Shown: piece by piece, positions 8,799 to 16,948 of the stretch | Position numbering within the stretch: position 1 is the stretch's first letter | Layout of the letters: the number at the start of each line of letters is the position of its first letter | Position numbers and translations under genes: made by a program | The notes under the pieces: generated by a model | Databases searched by the model: none | What the model was told of the DNA's origin: nothing | The model's input: only the letters and a program-made list of their open reading frames with translations | Source: an uncultured Clostridium sp. | GTDB taxonomy: Bacteria; Bacillota; Clostridia; TANB77; CAG-508 | DNA: 39,848 nt | NCBI GenBank assembly: GCA_948435735.1 | Contig: CAOJGX010000012.1 | Coordinates: forward strand, 1-39,848 | Direction of reading: 5' to 3'

Positions 8799-8831
8799 AA
8801 GAGAGGCTACCCTTTAAAGGTAACCTCTCTT
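8799..8831 (-). terminator. Hairpin after purL
   Basis: Arms AAGAGAGGTTACC / GGTAGCCTCTCTT directly after the purL stop. The T-run is weak on the minus strand, but the stem is long enough to act as a terminator or 3' stabiliser. Confidence 0.7.
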
Positions 8832-8838
8832 ATCTTTA

Positions 8839-11800
8839 TTATGCAAAATATGCAACTCCACTCTCAAACAACTTCTGATCCTTATTCCCCGGCATATTTT
8901 TATAAATATCTGTATAACATCTCTCCGAATGTCCCATTTTTCCCATAATTCTGCCATCTGGACTGGTAATACACTCAATCGCATAATTCGATCCATTTGG
9001 ATTAAACGTAATATCACCCGAAGCATTTCCCTCAAAATCAACATACTGTGTTGCAATCTGGCCATTTTTAAGCAATTCTTGATACATTGGCTCTGGCACA
9101 ACAAATCTTCCTTCCCCATGTGATATAGGAATCGTAAACACTTCACCAAGCTCCACCTTACTAAACCAAGGCGACAACTTAGATGTAACTTTTGTTTGTA
9201 CCATGCACGATTGATGTCTTGCAATTTGGTTAAATGTAAGTGTTGGCATGGTATCATCCATATCTATAATTTTTCCATAAGGCAATAAACCTGTTTTTAC
9301 CAAAGCTTGAAAACCGTTACAAATTCCCAATATTAAACCATCATTTTCATATAAATGTGCGTGAATCAAATCTTTCAATTTTGGATTTCTAAACACAGCA
9401 CTGATGAATTTTCCAGAACCATCTGGCTCATCTCCTGCACTAAATCCACCTGGTAACATGATAATTTGAGCTTCTTTGATTTGTCTTGCAAATTCATCAA
9501 TCGAATCTGCTACATCATTTGGTTTTATATTTTTAAATACACTTGTATGTACAATCGCTCCTGCGTCTTCAAAGGCTTTACCTACATCATATTCGCAGTT
9601 GGTTCCTGGAAATACAGGAATAAAAACACGTGGTTTTGCAATTGGTTTAGAACATTTTATGGTACATGTTTTATCTGATACAATATTTTCTATGTTCTTA
9701 TTTTCCGTTTTCACTTGGGTTGGAAATACTTTCTCTAATGGCTCTTGCCAAACCTGAAGCAAATCTTCAATTGGCATTGTCACATCACCAACGACAATAC
9801 TTCCACAATCACAAGTCATTCCCAACTCTACAAATTTAGGATTTTGTACGTCCTCTGCTAATTCAAGAACAAAAGAACCATACATCAATTCAAACAAATT
9901 CACTTCAGAAGTTAGTTTAAATCCTATTTTATTTCCTAGACAAGCTTTCGTCAAAACATTTGCCAAGCCGCCATTTCTGACAGTCGAAATAGAAAGCACT
10001 TTTCCTTCTTGTATCAATTGATGCACTATTTCATAATTCTCTTTCAAATCTTCAAAATCTGGCAACTCATCTTCATCCATTTTGTTTCGTAATAAAACAA
10101 CTTTTGAATCAGCTTTTTTAAACTCGTTGGAAATAACGTTTCGAATATCTACCGTTCCAACACAGAATGAAACAAGTGTTGGAGGCACATTCAATTCATT
10201 ATACGAACCAGACATACTATCTTTTCCACCAATTGCTACAATTCCTAATTTTTCCTGCACCAAATACGCACCTAACAAGGCAGAAAATGGCTTGCCCCAT
10301 CGTTTGCTATCCGTTCCTAATTTCTCAAAATATTCTTGCAATGTAAGCCAAGCATTTTTATAATCTCCACCAATGGCAACATATTTTGTAATTGATTCCA
10401 CTAAAGCATACACCGCACCATGAAATGGGCTCCATTTTGCAATTTCAGGATGATAGCCATATGTCATAATAGTTCCTGTATTGGTATAGGCATTTAAAGT
10501 TGGTATTCTAGCTGCCATTCCTTCTGCTGGTGTTAATTGATATTTTCCACCAAATGGCATAAGAACGGTATTGGCTCCGATTGTGCTATCAAATCTTTCG
10601 ACTAGACCTTTTTGTGAACAACAATTTAATGATGAAATTGTGTCTTTCCACTTTGCCTCTATATCTTGCGGATTTTCTTGTGACCTCAATGGTGATGTTT
10701 CATAATCTGGCTTTTGAACCGTTACTTCTGTCTTTTTAACATCGCCATTGGTATCCAAAAATTCACGACTGATATCCACAATGCATTTTCCTCGCCAAAA
10801 CATTTTTACACGAGGTTCTTCCACAACTTCTGCGACAATCGTGGATTCAATATTTTCAGTTTCTGCCAAATGAATGAATTTTTCAGCATTTTCTTTTGCT
10901 ACAACAACTGCCATTCTTTCTTGTGATTCAGAAATAGCAAGTTCTGTTCCATCCAAACCTTCGTATTTTTTGGGAACTTTGGTCAAATCGATGATAAGAC
11001 CATCTGCCAATTCACCAATCGCAACTGATACACCACCTGCACCAAAATCATTACATCGTTTGATTAAAGCGGTTGCTTCTGGATTTCTAAATAAACGTTG
11101 AATTTTTCTCTCTTCTGGTGCGTTTCCTTTTTGTACTTCTGCACCACAGGTTGTTAAAGATTCACTCGTATGAGCTTTGGAACTTCCTGTTGCACCACCA
11201 CAACCATCACGACCAGTACGACCACCAAGTAAGACAACAATATCGCCTGGCTGAGGCCTTTCTCGTACAACATTTTTCTTTGGTGCAGCACCAATTAGGG
11301 CTCCTAATTCCAATCTTTTAGCTAAATAGCCATCATCATAAATTTCGGCAACTTGGCCAGTAGCAAGGCCAAGTTGATTTCCATAAGAACTATAGCCACG
11401 TGCTGCTTCGTTGGTTAGTTTACGTTGTGGTAATTTGTTTGGCATCGTATCTGCTACCGCTTGTCTTGGATCACCACACCCTGTGATTCTCATGGCTTGA
11501 TACACATAGACTCTTCCCGAAAGTGGGTCACGAATGGCTCCACCAAGACACGTTGCTGCTCCACCAAAAGGCTCTATTTCGGTTGGATGATTATGCGTTT
11601 CGTTTTTGAACATGATTAAATATTCTTCTGGCTTGCCATCTACCAAGATGTCTGCTTTGATACTGCAAGCATTGATTTCTTCCGATTCGTCTAAGTTTTT
11701 TAGCATACCTTTTTTGTTTAATTCTTTTACAGCAATTGTGGCAATATCCATTAAGCAAATATCTTTGGCCTTTTTTCCGTCATAGACGTATTGCCTAGAT

Positions 11801-12561
11801 TGTGTGTAAGCTTCATAAATTTTAGAAAGTAAATCCCATTGGATATCTATGTTTTCTAATTTGGTAAGGAAAGTCGTGTGTCTGCAGTGGTCTGACCAGT
11901 AAGTGTCAATCATTTTCATTTCAGTCATGGTTGGATTTCGTTTTTCGGTTTCTTTGAAGTATTTTTGACAGAATTTTAGGTCTGCTAAATCCATAGCAAA
12001 TCCATATTTTTTGTAGAATTTTTCACTATCTTCGTCAGTCATGTTAATAAATCCTTCGATGATAGCAACATCAGCAGGTGTTTCCATGTTGTCTTGTAAA
12101 GAAGTCATTTTTTCTAGTGAACATTCTCTAGAATCAACTGGATTGATAATATATTGTTTGATTTTTTCTATTTCTTCTTCCTTCAACTCTCCTGCTAAAA
12201 TATAGATTTTAGCAGATTTAGCAACTGGTTTTTTTCCGCCAGCCAAAATTTGCAGACATTCTACTAAAGAATTCGCTCTTTGGTCAAATTGACCTGGTAA
12301 AAATTCTACTCCAAATACTTTTGTGTTTTCCTCTATGGGATAATTCTCCACAAAATAATTGTCTACTTGTGGCTCTGAAAAAATGGTTCCTTTGGCTTGC
12401 TCAAATATTTCATCCGAAATTCCTTCTACATCGTATCGGTTAAGCACGACTAGCTTTTGTAAATGCTTGATTTGTAGATTTTCTTGAATGTCACTAAGTA
12501 AATCGGTTGCTTCTACATCAAAACCTGATTTTTTTTGTACATAAATTCTTTTTACTGACAT
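8839..12561 (-). CDS. purL: Phosphoribosylformylglycinamidine synthase, single-chain
   Basis: 1240-residue purine biosynthesis enzyme converting FGAR, glutamine and ATP to FGAM. It has the N-terminal PurS-like and FGAM synthase halves (TYWSDHCRHTTF; NETHNHPT; GGRTGRDG) fused to a C-terminal class I glutaminase: GICNGFQAL with nucleophile Cys1081 and the His1148/Glu1150 pair in SHGEGR. This is the large fused form also found in many Clostridia rather than the three-subunit PurSQL form of Bacillus. Start ATG 12561 follows AGGAGG. No in-frame CGG in 1240 codons; every CGG triplet spans a codon boundary. purM lies 1.7 kb upstream, separated by small ORFs. Confidence 0.97.
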   Translation of the reverse strand: MSVKRIYVQKKSGFDVEATDLLSDIQENLQIKHLQKLVVLNRYDVEGISDEIFEQAKGTIFSEPQVDNYFVENYPIEENTKVFGVEFLPGQFDQRANSLVECLQILAGGKKPVAKSAKIYILAGELKEEEIEKIKQYIINPVDSRECSLEKMTSLQDNMETPADVAIIEGFINMTDEDSEKFYKKYGFAMDLADLKFCQKYFKETEKRNPTMTEMKMIDTYWSDHCRHTTFLTKLENIDIQWDLLSKIYEAYTQSRQYVYDGKKAKDICLMDIATIAVKELNKKGMLKNLDESEEINACSIKADILVDGKPEEYLIMFKNETHNHPTEIEPFGGAATCLGGAIRDPLSGRVYVYQAMRITGCGDPRQAVADTMPNKLPQRKLTNEAARGYSSYGNQLGLATGQVAEIYDDGYLAKRLELGALIGAAPKKNVVRERPQPGDIVVLLGGRTGRDGCGGATGSSKAHTSESLTTCGAEVQKGNAPEERKIQRLFRNPEATALIKRCNDFGAGGVSVAIGELADGLIIDLTKVPKKYEGLDGTELAISESQERMAVVVAKENAEKFIHLAETENIESTIVAEVVEEPRVKMFWRGKCIVDISREFLDTNGDVKKTEVTVQKPDYETSPLRSQENPQDIEAKWKDTISSLNCCSQKGLVERFDSTIGANTVLMPFGGKYQLTPAEGMAARIPTLNAYTNTGTIMTYGYHPEIAKWSPFHGAVYALVESITKYVAIGGDYKNAWLTLQEYFEKLGTDSKRWGKPFSALLGAYLVQEKLGIVAIGGKDSMSGSYNELNVPPTLVSFCVGTVDIRNVISNEFKKADSKVVLLRNKMDEDELPDFEDLKENYEIVHQLIQEGKVLSISTVRNGGLANVLTKACLGNKIGFKLTSEVNLFELMYGSFVLELAEDVQNPKFVELGMTCDCGSIVVGDVTMPIEDLLQVWQEPLEKVFPTQVKTENKNIENIVSDKTCTIKCSKPIAKPRVFIPVFPGTNCEYDVGKAFEDAGAIVHTSVFKNIKPNDVADSIDEFARQIKEAQIIMLPGGFSAGDEPDGSGKFISAVFRNPKLKDLIHAHLYENDGLILGICNGFQALVKTGLLPYGKIIDMDDTMPTLTFNQIARHQSCMVQTKVTSKLSPWFSKVELGEVFTIPISHGEGRFVVPEPMYQELLKNGQIATQYVDFEGNASGDITFNPNGSNYAIECITSPDGRIMGKMGHSERCYTDIYKNMPGNKDQKLFESGVAYFA

Positions 12562-12600
12562 GACTTTCCTCCTAAAATTTTTTTGTTTACTATATTATTT

Positions 12601-12629
12601 ATTATATTACATAACTCAATCTTTTTCAA
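12601..12629 (-). promoter_or_regulatory. Promoter for purL
   Basis: -35 TTGAAA (12629-12624), 17-bp spacer ending GTTATGTAA, -10 TATAAT (12606-12601). No purine riboswitch fold is evident in the short leader. Confidence 0.65.
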
Positions 12630-12650
12630 GAAAATTTACACAAAAATAGC

Positions 12651-12692
12651 AAAAAGCGACTAAAAGAAGAAAATCTTGCTTCTCTTAGCCGC
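12651..12692 (-). terminator. Terminator after the 91-residue orphan ORF
   Basis: Minus-strand stem GCGGCTAAGAGAAG / CTTCTTTTAGTCGC followed by TTTTTGCTATTTTT; it ends the transcript that carries the 12976-12701 ORF, upstream of the purL promoter. Confidence 0.75.
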
Positions 12693-12700
12693 CCCCTGTG

Positions 12701-12976
12701 TTAGATTGAGAAAGTCTCTGTTTTTTTGTTTCTTACAGAAACTTTTCCGGTTACCGATACTTTTACTGTATCACCTTTGGAAATTTCAATAGAATCCGAT
12801 TCTACGATCAGCTTTCCAGAATACCGAACCTTACAAATAAATGGTAACCATTTTATTATGTAAGGTTTACTATCACAGCTTTTCTCGTACTTACTTACTC
12901 TTTTACCTCTTGATACGATTACTGTGACTTTACTCCCTACCCGAATAACTCGTATATTTTGATATCTCTCCTTCAT
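12701..12976 (-). CDS. Unrecognised 91-residue ORF containing one in-frame CGG
   Basis: I do not recognise this gene. The frame opens further upstream, but that part is a consensus promoter (13063-13035), so I take ATG 12976, which sits behind AAAGGAGACATC. The product is a basic, beta-rich small protein (VGSKVTVIVSRGKRVSKYEK, later GDTVKVSVTGKVSV) without signal peptide or membrane span. Residue 51 is encoded by CGG at 12826-12824. If the +1 rule seen in the conserved genes applied, translation would end six codons later. Either CGG can be arginine here, or this ORF is foreign or non-functional. Its promoter is nearly the same as that of the 14195-13767 ORF, and the two may be related insertions. 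Confidence 0.5.
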   Translation of the reverse strand: MKERYQNIRVIRVGSKVTVIVSRGKRVSKYEKSCDSKPYIIKWLPFICKVRYSGKLIVESDSIEISKGDTVKVSVTGKVSVRNKKTETFSI

Positions 12977-13034
12977 GATGTCTCCTTTCTGTGCTTCAGC
13001 GGCACATTCACAACTGCAAAATTTTTCCATTTTT

Positions 13035-13063
13035 ATTATACCACCTTTACATAATTTTGTCAA
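13035..13063 (-). promoter_or_regulatory. Strong promoter for the 91-residue ORF
   Basis: Perfect TTGACA (13063-13058) and TATAAT (13040-13035) with a 17-bp spacer holding TTATGTAAA. It overlaps the end of the HD-domain gene. Confidence 0.85.
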
Positions 13064-13072
13064 TGCTATTTC

Positions 13073-13648
13073 TCACTTAATCCCAAAAACTTTATCGTGC
13101 AAGTACACGACTAAATTAGCTATTTCTCGATCAAAAATCTCTTTTGAACATTCTAATTTTAAAATCTCTTTTCTTAGCACTGGCAACAGTTCTAGGATTT
13201 TAACAAATCTGCAGTCCGTCTCAATACAGACTTTCCATCTTCCTATTCCCACAAAATCGATTTTATCAGCATCTCGAATAATAATTCCCTCCAACGTTTC
13301 TGGCTCCTTTTTCCAACTATGTTTATCAATTGCCTGATAGCATTTTTGAATGAACCTTTCATCATACCCCAAACTTTTCATTTCCTCTTGCAACTTACCA
13401 GCACTTATCTCCGCATGACCTTTTTCTTGCACAATCCTTCCCACATCGTGCCAGTACGCTGAAATAATACATACTTCCTTATCTGCCTCTTCCACACTTT
13501 TCAATATTTCCTTTGTATAGCCAACAACCGATTCCATATGAGACATCGAATGTTTCGGGTCAGAAACCTGTTTCATGATTTCAATTGCTTTTTCTATCAA
13601 AACTCTATGTTTTTCTTCTATTTCTTTAAATTCTTCGTTACTATCCAT
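13073..13648 (-). CDS. HD-domain phosphohydrolase
   Basis: 191-residue protein with the HD metal-binding pattern: His33/His37 in DPKHSMSHMESV, the His67-Asp68 doublet in SAYWHDVGR, His78, and an Asp in RDADKIDFVG (126-131). This is the uncharacterised HD group of about 190 residues related to metal-dependent phosphohydrolases; the substrate is not known from sequence. It has its own promoter (13710-13682) and no partner gene. No in-frame CGG. Confidence 0.8.
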   Translation of the reverse strand: MDSNEEFKEIEEKHRVLIEKAIEIMKQVSDPKHSMSHMESVVGYTKEILKSVEEADKEVCIISAYWHDVGRIVQEKGHAEISAGKLQEEMKSLGYDERFIQKCYQAIDKHSWKKEPETLEGIIIRDADKIDFVGIGRWKVCIETDCRFVKILELLPVLRKEILKLECSKEIFDREIANLVVYLHDKVFGIK

Positions 13649-13681
13649 AATTTTATTCTCCTAATATACAAATTCTTTCTT

Positions 13682-13710
13682 ATTATATAACATCATTTCT
13701 ATTTTTTCAA
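13682..13710 (-). promoter_or_regulatory. Promoter for the HD-domain gene
   Basis: -35 TTGAAA (13710-13705), 17-bp spacer, -10 TATAAT (13687-13682), about 35 bases before the start codon. Confidence 0.65.
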
Positions 13711-13718
13711 TACAAAAC

Positions 13719-13755
13719 GGCAGATGAATTTGATATTAAATCTCATCCACCTGCC
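13719..13755 (-). terminator. Probable terminator after the 142-residue orphan ORF
   Basis: GGCAG and CTGCC arms with further inner pairing (GATGAG / TTCATC) lie just after the ORF stop and before a TTTTG run on the minus strand. Confidence 0.5.
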
Positions 13756-13766
13756 TATTCGTTTTT

Positions 13767-14195
13767 TCATTCTACTGGAAAACCAAAATCAAGGTCAACA
13801 TACCAAGTTGGCTTAATTGTTCTTTTGATGCTTCCAAGCTTATCTCCACCTTTCACAGCTTTTCTTACCTTGAAAGTCATTTCTTCACAAGAGCAACGCA
13901 GCCTACTTAACAACACAGCCACATAACTCCGAAGAGAATGTTTGAACTCCCAGTTTCCATCAGAGTCAATTTTTATCAAGTCACCTGCATGGAACTGATT
14001 TGTTACAAAACTGCCATCTGTATAGCGCCGAATACTTGTTGGCTCTTCTATTTTGATGACCCTGTCTTTTTTTACAAGCTCTGCTGCATTTAAATTTACT
14101 GAAAATAACCGTTCATCTCCCAGTACATAATTTGCAACAAACGTCTTTTTCACTCCCGTTTCGTCAAAAACCTCAAACACTATCATTTTGCTCAT
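13767..14195 (-). CDS. Unrecognised 142-residue ORF with three in-frame CGG codons
   Basis: I do not recognise this gene. The frame extends upstream into a consensus promoter, so I take ATG 14195 behind AGAAGGAGGACAAAA. The product is soluble, with no signal or membrane span, and looks like an ordinary folded protein (IVFEVFDETGVKKTF at the start, YVDLDFGFPVE at the end). Residues 29, 56 and 89 are CGG (14111-14109, 14030-14028, 13931-13929). Applying the +1 rule at the first would stop translation after three more codons. With the neighbouring 91-residue ORF it holds all four CGGs of the window that do not repair a conserved protein, so it may be recently acquired, translated differently, or not translated. 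Confidence 0.5.
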   Translation of the reverse strand: MSKMIVFEVFDETGVKKTFVANYVLGDERLFSVNLNAAELVKKDRVIKIEEPTSIRRYTDGSFVTNQFHAGDLIKIDSDGNWEFKHSLRSYVAVLLSRLRCSCEEMTFKVRKAVKGGDKLGSIKRTIKPTWYVDLDFGFPVE

Positions 14196-14256
14196 TTTTG
14201 TCCTCCTTCTGCCTAAGTGGCTTGCTTGCTTAATTTCCAACAATTCTAGTACTTCT

Positions 14257-14285
14257 ATTATAACATATTTACATAACTTTGTCAA
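14257..14285 (-). promoter_or_regulatory. Strong promoter for the 142-residue ORF
   Basis: Perfect TTGACA (14285-14280) and TATAAT (14262-14257), 17-bp spacer with TTATGTAAATATG. Almost identical to the promoter at 13035-13063. Confidence 0.85.
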
Positions 14286-14305
14286 ATTTTACTTTATATC
14301 AATCT

Positions 14306-15349
14306 CTAAACAATCGTTATGTCCTTATTTCCTTCCACAACTTCTCCAATCAAATACGCCTCTTCCCCACACTCTTTCAATATCTGCAAAGATTTTTCTA
14401 CTTCATTTTCTGGTACAATTATCGCCATTCCAATTCCCATATTAAACGTATTATACATATCATGTGTAGGAATATCGCCCACTTTTTGCATTAATTTAAA
14501 AATCGTTGGGATTTCATACGAATCTGCTTTTATCTTTAATCCCACGCCCTTTTTCAACATACGTGGCATATTTTCATAAAATCCCCCACCTGTTATATGG
14601 GAAATTCCTTTTACGTGTACTTTAGAAATGAGTTCTAAGGCTGGTTTTACATAGATTTTGGTTGGCGTTAATAGGCATTCACCTAGTGTCATGCCTAATT
14701 CCTCTTGGTATTTTGTTAGAGCCTCTTCGTCTGTTCCTATATGAAATAATTTTCGTACTAAGGAAAATCCGTTTGAGTGAACACCACTCGAAGTTAAACC
14801 AATGACTTTGTCTCCAATTTCAATATTTTCGCTGTTTATCATTTTTTCTTTGTCAACAATACCAACTGCAAACCCAGCTAAATCATATTCATTTTCAGCA
14901 TACATGCCTGGCATTTCCGCTGTTTCGCCTCCGATAAGAGCACAACCTGCTTGTCTACAGCCATTAGCGACACCGCTTACAATGTCTGCGACCATTTCTG
15001 GAATGTTTTTCCAAAGGGACATATAATCTAAGAAAAACAATGGTTTGGCTCCACAACATACGATATCATTCACACACATGGCAACACAGTCTTGGCCAAT
15101 TGTGTTGTGCTTGTTCATTAAGAAGGCTAATTTTAATTTGGTGCCAACACCATCTGTTCCAGATACTAAAATTGGCTCTTTCATGCCATCTATCTTTGGT
15201 GCAAAAAGCCCACCAAATCCACCAATATCTCCGATAACCCCTTCTGTATATGTACTTTGTATTGATTTTTTCATTAATTCAACCGACTTATATCCTGCAG
15301 TAACGTCTACTCCTGCACTTTTGTAAGTTTCACTAAAACTTTTTTCCAT
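14306..15349 (-). CDS. purM: Phosphoribosylformylglycinamidine cyclo-ligase (AIR synthetase)
   Basis: 347-residue ATP-dependent enzyme of the PurM/PurL superfamily that closes FGAM to AIR, the step after PurL. The conserved loop SGTDGVGTK is at residues 63-71, with ALIGGETAEMPGMY and TGGGFYENMPRML downstream. Length matches the family. It starts at ATG 15349 behind AAGGAGG. In many Firmicutes it lies in a full pur operon; here it is separated from purL by small genes. No in-frame CGG. Confidence 0.97.
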   Translation of the reverse strand: MEKSFSETYKSAGVDVTAGYKSVELMKKSIQSTYTEGVIGDIGGFGGLFAPKIDGMKEPILVSGTDGVGTKLKLAFLMNKHNTIGQDCVAMCVNDIVCCGAKPLFFLDYMSLWKNIPEMVADIVSGVANGCRQAGCALIGGETAEMPGMYAENEYDLAGFAVGIVDKEKMINSENIEIGDKVIGLTSSGVHSNGFSLVRKLFHIGTDEEALTKYQEELGMTLGECLLTPTKIYVKPALELISKVHVKGISHITGGGFYENMPRMLKKGVGLKIKADSYEIPTIFKLMQKVGDIPTHDMYNTFNMGIGMAIIVPENEVEKSLQILKECGEEAYLIGEVVEGNKDITIV

Positions 15350-15445
15350 AAAGTTTCCTCCTTTTTTTCAGTTGAAATAATTATATTATAGTTTTTGAAA
15401 AATAGCAAGAAATATTGTCTAATTTGGCAAAAATCCGAATTAATC

Positions 15446-15474
15446 TTGACAATTGTAATAAGATGTTGTATAAT
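15446..15474 (+). promoter_or_regulatory. Promoter of the second antisense RNA
   Basis: TTGACA (15446-15451), 17-bp spacer, TATAAT (15469-15474), both perfect; reads toward the 3' end of the small hydrophobic peptide gene at 15667-15566. Confidence 0.85.
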
Positions 15475-15480
15475 AAAAAC

Positions 15481-15567
15481 AAGAAATGACAATCCACAAA
15501 CGTGGTTGCCAATTAATGTGTGAACACACATCGAACCAGCAAGTTACAGATGCGTGTTCGTTTTTTT
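15481..15567 (+). ncRNA. Candidate antisense RNA (second type I antitoxin)
   Basis: Predicted start near 15481 and a terminator stem GAACACACATC / GATGCGTGTTC (15522-15559, one mismatch) with seven Ts at 15561-15567, giving about 87 nt. The RNA is complementary to the 3' end of the small hydrophobic peptide mRNA on the other strand and contains GTGGTTGCCAA, complementary to the mRNA segment that could pair with its leader. Same arrangement as 3815-3903, mirrored. Confidence 0.65.
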
Positions 15568-15667
15568 ATTCCTTATTCATTATATGTATCAATACTACTG
15601 TTAATAAGGCTAAGTTTATAGTTAGGGAAACTCCTAATAAGTATATTAATATAAGTATAAAATCCAT
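15566..15667 (-). CDS. Small hydrophobic peptide, putative type I (holin-like) toxin, second copy
   Basis: 33-codon ORF from ATG 15667 behind AATGGAGGTGGTGTTT. One membrane segment (FILILIYLLGVSLTINLALL is its core) and a short charged tail HIMNKE. The leader carries GTGGTTTGCCACC, which can pair, with one bulged base, with TGGCAACCAC near the mRNA 3' end. A facing antisense RNA gene overlaps the 3' end. The peptide sequence differs from the one at 3692-3805 while the locus design is the same. Function is inferred from architecture only. Confidence 0.65.
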   Translation of the reverse strand: MDFILILIYLLGVSLTINLALLTVVLIHIMNKE

Positions 15668-15750
15668 AAACACCACCTCCATTCTCATAGTTATCACTAT
15701 GTTTTTTGGTGGCAAACCACATCTGCTTATCATCATTTCTTGTGATTGCT

Positions 15751-15779
15751 ATTGTACTATCTTTTTTTATTGTTGTCTA
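15751..15779 (-). promoter_or_regulatory. Promoter for the second small hydrophobic peptide
   Basis: -35 TAGACA (15779-15774), 17-bp spacer, -10 TACAAT (15756-15751); weaker than the facing antisense promoter, as is usual for type I loci. Confidence 0.5.
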
Positions 15780-15852
15780 TCATTTTTGTTCAACAAATTT
15801 CGACAAAACAAATTTAAACTTTCGACTTTCACAATCAAAAGCCCCACTTTTT

Positions 15853-15881
15853 ATTATATCATATTTATGTAAATTTGTCAA
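15853..15881 (-). promoter_or_regulatory. Strong orphan promoter with TTTACATAA spacer
   Basis: Perfect TTGACA (15881-15876) and TATAAT (15858-15853), 17-bp spacer AATTTACATAAATATGA. No ORF with a start codon follows closely; it could add to transcription of the small peptide gene at 15667. Just upstream of it, the arms GAGACTGT (15888-15895) and ACAGTCTC (15911-15918) form a hairpin without a T-run, which I cannot explain. Confidence 0.65.
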
Positions 15882-15963
15882 TTAGCTGAGACTGTTAAAG
15901 CTTTGCTGTTACAGTCTCCGTAGGCAACATTACAAGCTTTGGTTTCCTTAATAAAACTTGCTC

Positions 15964-16665
15964 TCACTTAGTATTTGTACGTTTCATCTGTTTTAATATT
16001 TCTTTTTGTTTGCTGTCAATTCGATAAGATTCTCGCATTTTTTGTAAAGCTTTGTTAAAGGTAAAAGTATCTAAATGATTGTCACTTTTTAAATAATTCA
16101 TCGCTTTTTCGTTAAACTTTATCCCAATTTCCGCCAAACACCACGCAACCGCCATTTTGACATAATAGCCTTCGTGTGACACTTGGTCTAATTTTTCTAA
16201 AACATTGTCAACATATTCATCCGTCAAATAATAATCCAACATCATGATGACTGCAAAGCGAACATCAAATTCTTTGCTTGACTCGAAATAAGGCAAAATA
16301 AAATCCCAAACTTTGGGTAAATCCTTTGGCTTAATTTTAAGTGTCGGACAAAAGGTGTCGGAAATTGCCCAGCTGTCGATTTTTGGTACAAACCATTGAA
16401 TATAATCTAATTTTTCGTCTATTTCCATTTTTGCATAACCAATTACAAGACCTTGTAATAATACTTCTTCAAAACAATTGTCATCTGCTTGGTTTAAAAA
16501 TGCTTTCCAATCGTATTCTTTGACAATATTTTGTGCTAATTTTCGAAGAAGTGGGACGCGAATTCCTAACATTTCTTTTTTTGTATCTGGGCATAGCTTT
16601 TTGTTGAATTTGGCGTATTCGTCATCTACTAAGTTTTGTAGTTCTTGTTTGATTTTGTTTTTCAT
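15964..16665 (-). CDS. AlkD-like DNA alkylation repair protein
   Basis: 233-residue all-helical HEAT-repeat-like protein of the DNA alkylation repair family (AlkC/AlkD type glycosylases for N3- and N7-alkylpurines). Recognisable segments are GIRVPLLRKLAQNIVKEYDW near the N-terminus, DSWAISDTFCPTLK in the middle and MAVAWCLAEIG toward the end. I start at ATG 16665, behind AAAGGAGC; the frame is open 12 codons further upstream without a ribosome site. Stands alone. No in-frame CGG. Confidence 0.85.
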   Translation of the reverse strand: MKNKIKQELQNLVDDEYAKFNKKLCPDTKKEMLGIRVPLLRKLAQNIVKEYDWKAFLNQADDNCFEEVLLQGLVIGYAKMEIDEKLDYIQWFVPKIDSWAISDTFCPTLKIKPKDLPKVWDFILPYFESSKEFDVRFAVIMMLDYYLTDEYVDNVLEKLDQVSHEGYYVKMAVAWCLAEIGIKFNEKAMNYLKSDNHLDTFTFNKALQKMRESYRIDSKQKEILKQMKRTNTK

Positions 16666-16782
16666 TTTTTGCTCCTTTACAAATATAAATTTAAGTTGCA
16701 TTTTTAATCATTTTATCCTATAATTCAATTATAGTTTATATCAATATGATATTTAGTTTTATTTTCATAAGGAGGAATTCCT

Positions 16783-16935
16783 ATGTTAAAGAATTTTTTA
16801 GGGAAATTGGCGGAATGTGTAACCACTGTGATTTGCTTTTCTGTTTTTACAGTATTCTTAATTTTCTATGAAATCGCAAGTTTGGTCGGTTTTCTATTCT
16901 CATTTCTACAAAGAATCGGTAAGAGGCAGTCTTGA
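16783..16935 (+). CDS. Small membrane protein of unknown function
   Basis: 50-codon ORF from ATG 16783 behind a perfect AAGGAGGAATTCCT. One or two hydrophobic stretches (TTVICFSVFTVFLIFYEIAS and LVGFLFSFL) follow a short basic start, and the tail is basic (QRIGKRQS). The stop codon lies inside the following terminator hairpin. Not recognised; the strong ribosome site and dedicated terminator argue it is expressed. Confidence 0.6.
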   Translation: MLKNFLGKLAECVTTVICFSVFTVFLIFYEIASLVGFLFSFLQRIGKRQS

Positions 16936-16948
16936 CGCCTCTTTTTTT
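16921..16948 (+). terminator. Terminator of the small membrane protein gene
   Basis: AAGAGGC / GCCTCTT stem followed by a T-run; overlaps the last codons of the ORF and the end of the MFS gene on the other strand. Confidence 0.85.

Noticed and set aside
8814-9257. Second open frame inside purL on the same strand
   Set aside because: It is out of frame with the strongly conserved PurL glutaminase domain and has no ribosome site or recognisable sequence.
8839-15349. Purine riboswitch upstream of purL or purM
   Set aside because: The leaders are short and A+T-rich, and I could not find the three-way junction signature.
15486-15872. Open frame on the plus strand across the second toxin-antitoxin region
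   Set aside because: It overlaps the antisense RNA, its terminator and the minus-strand peptide gene, lacks a ribosome site, and has the composition of non-coding A+T-rich DNA.
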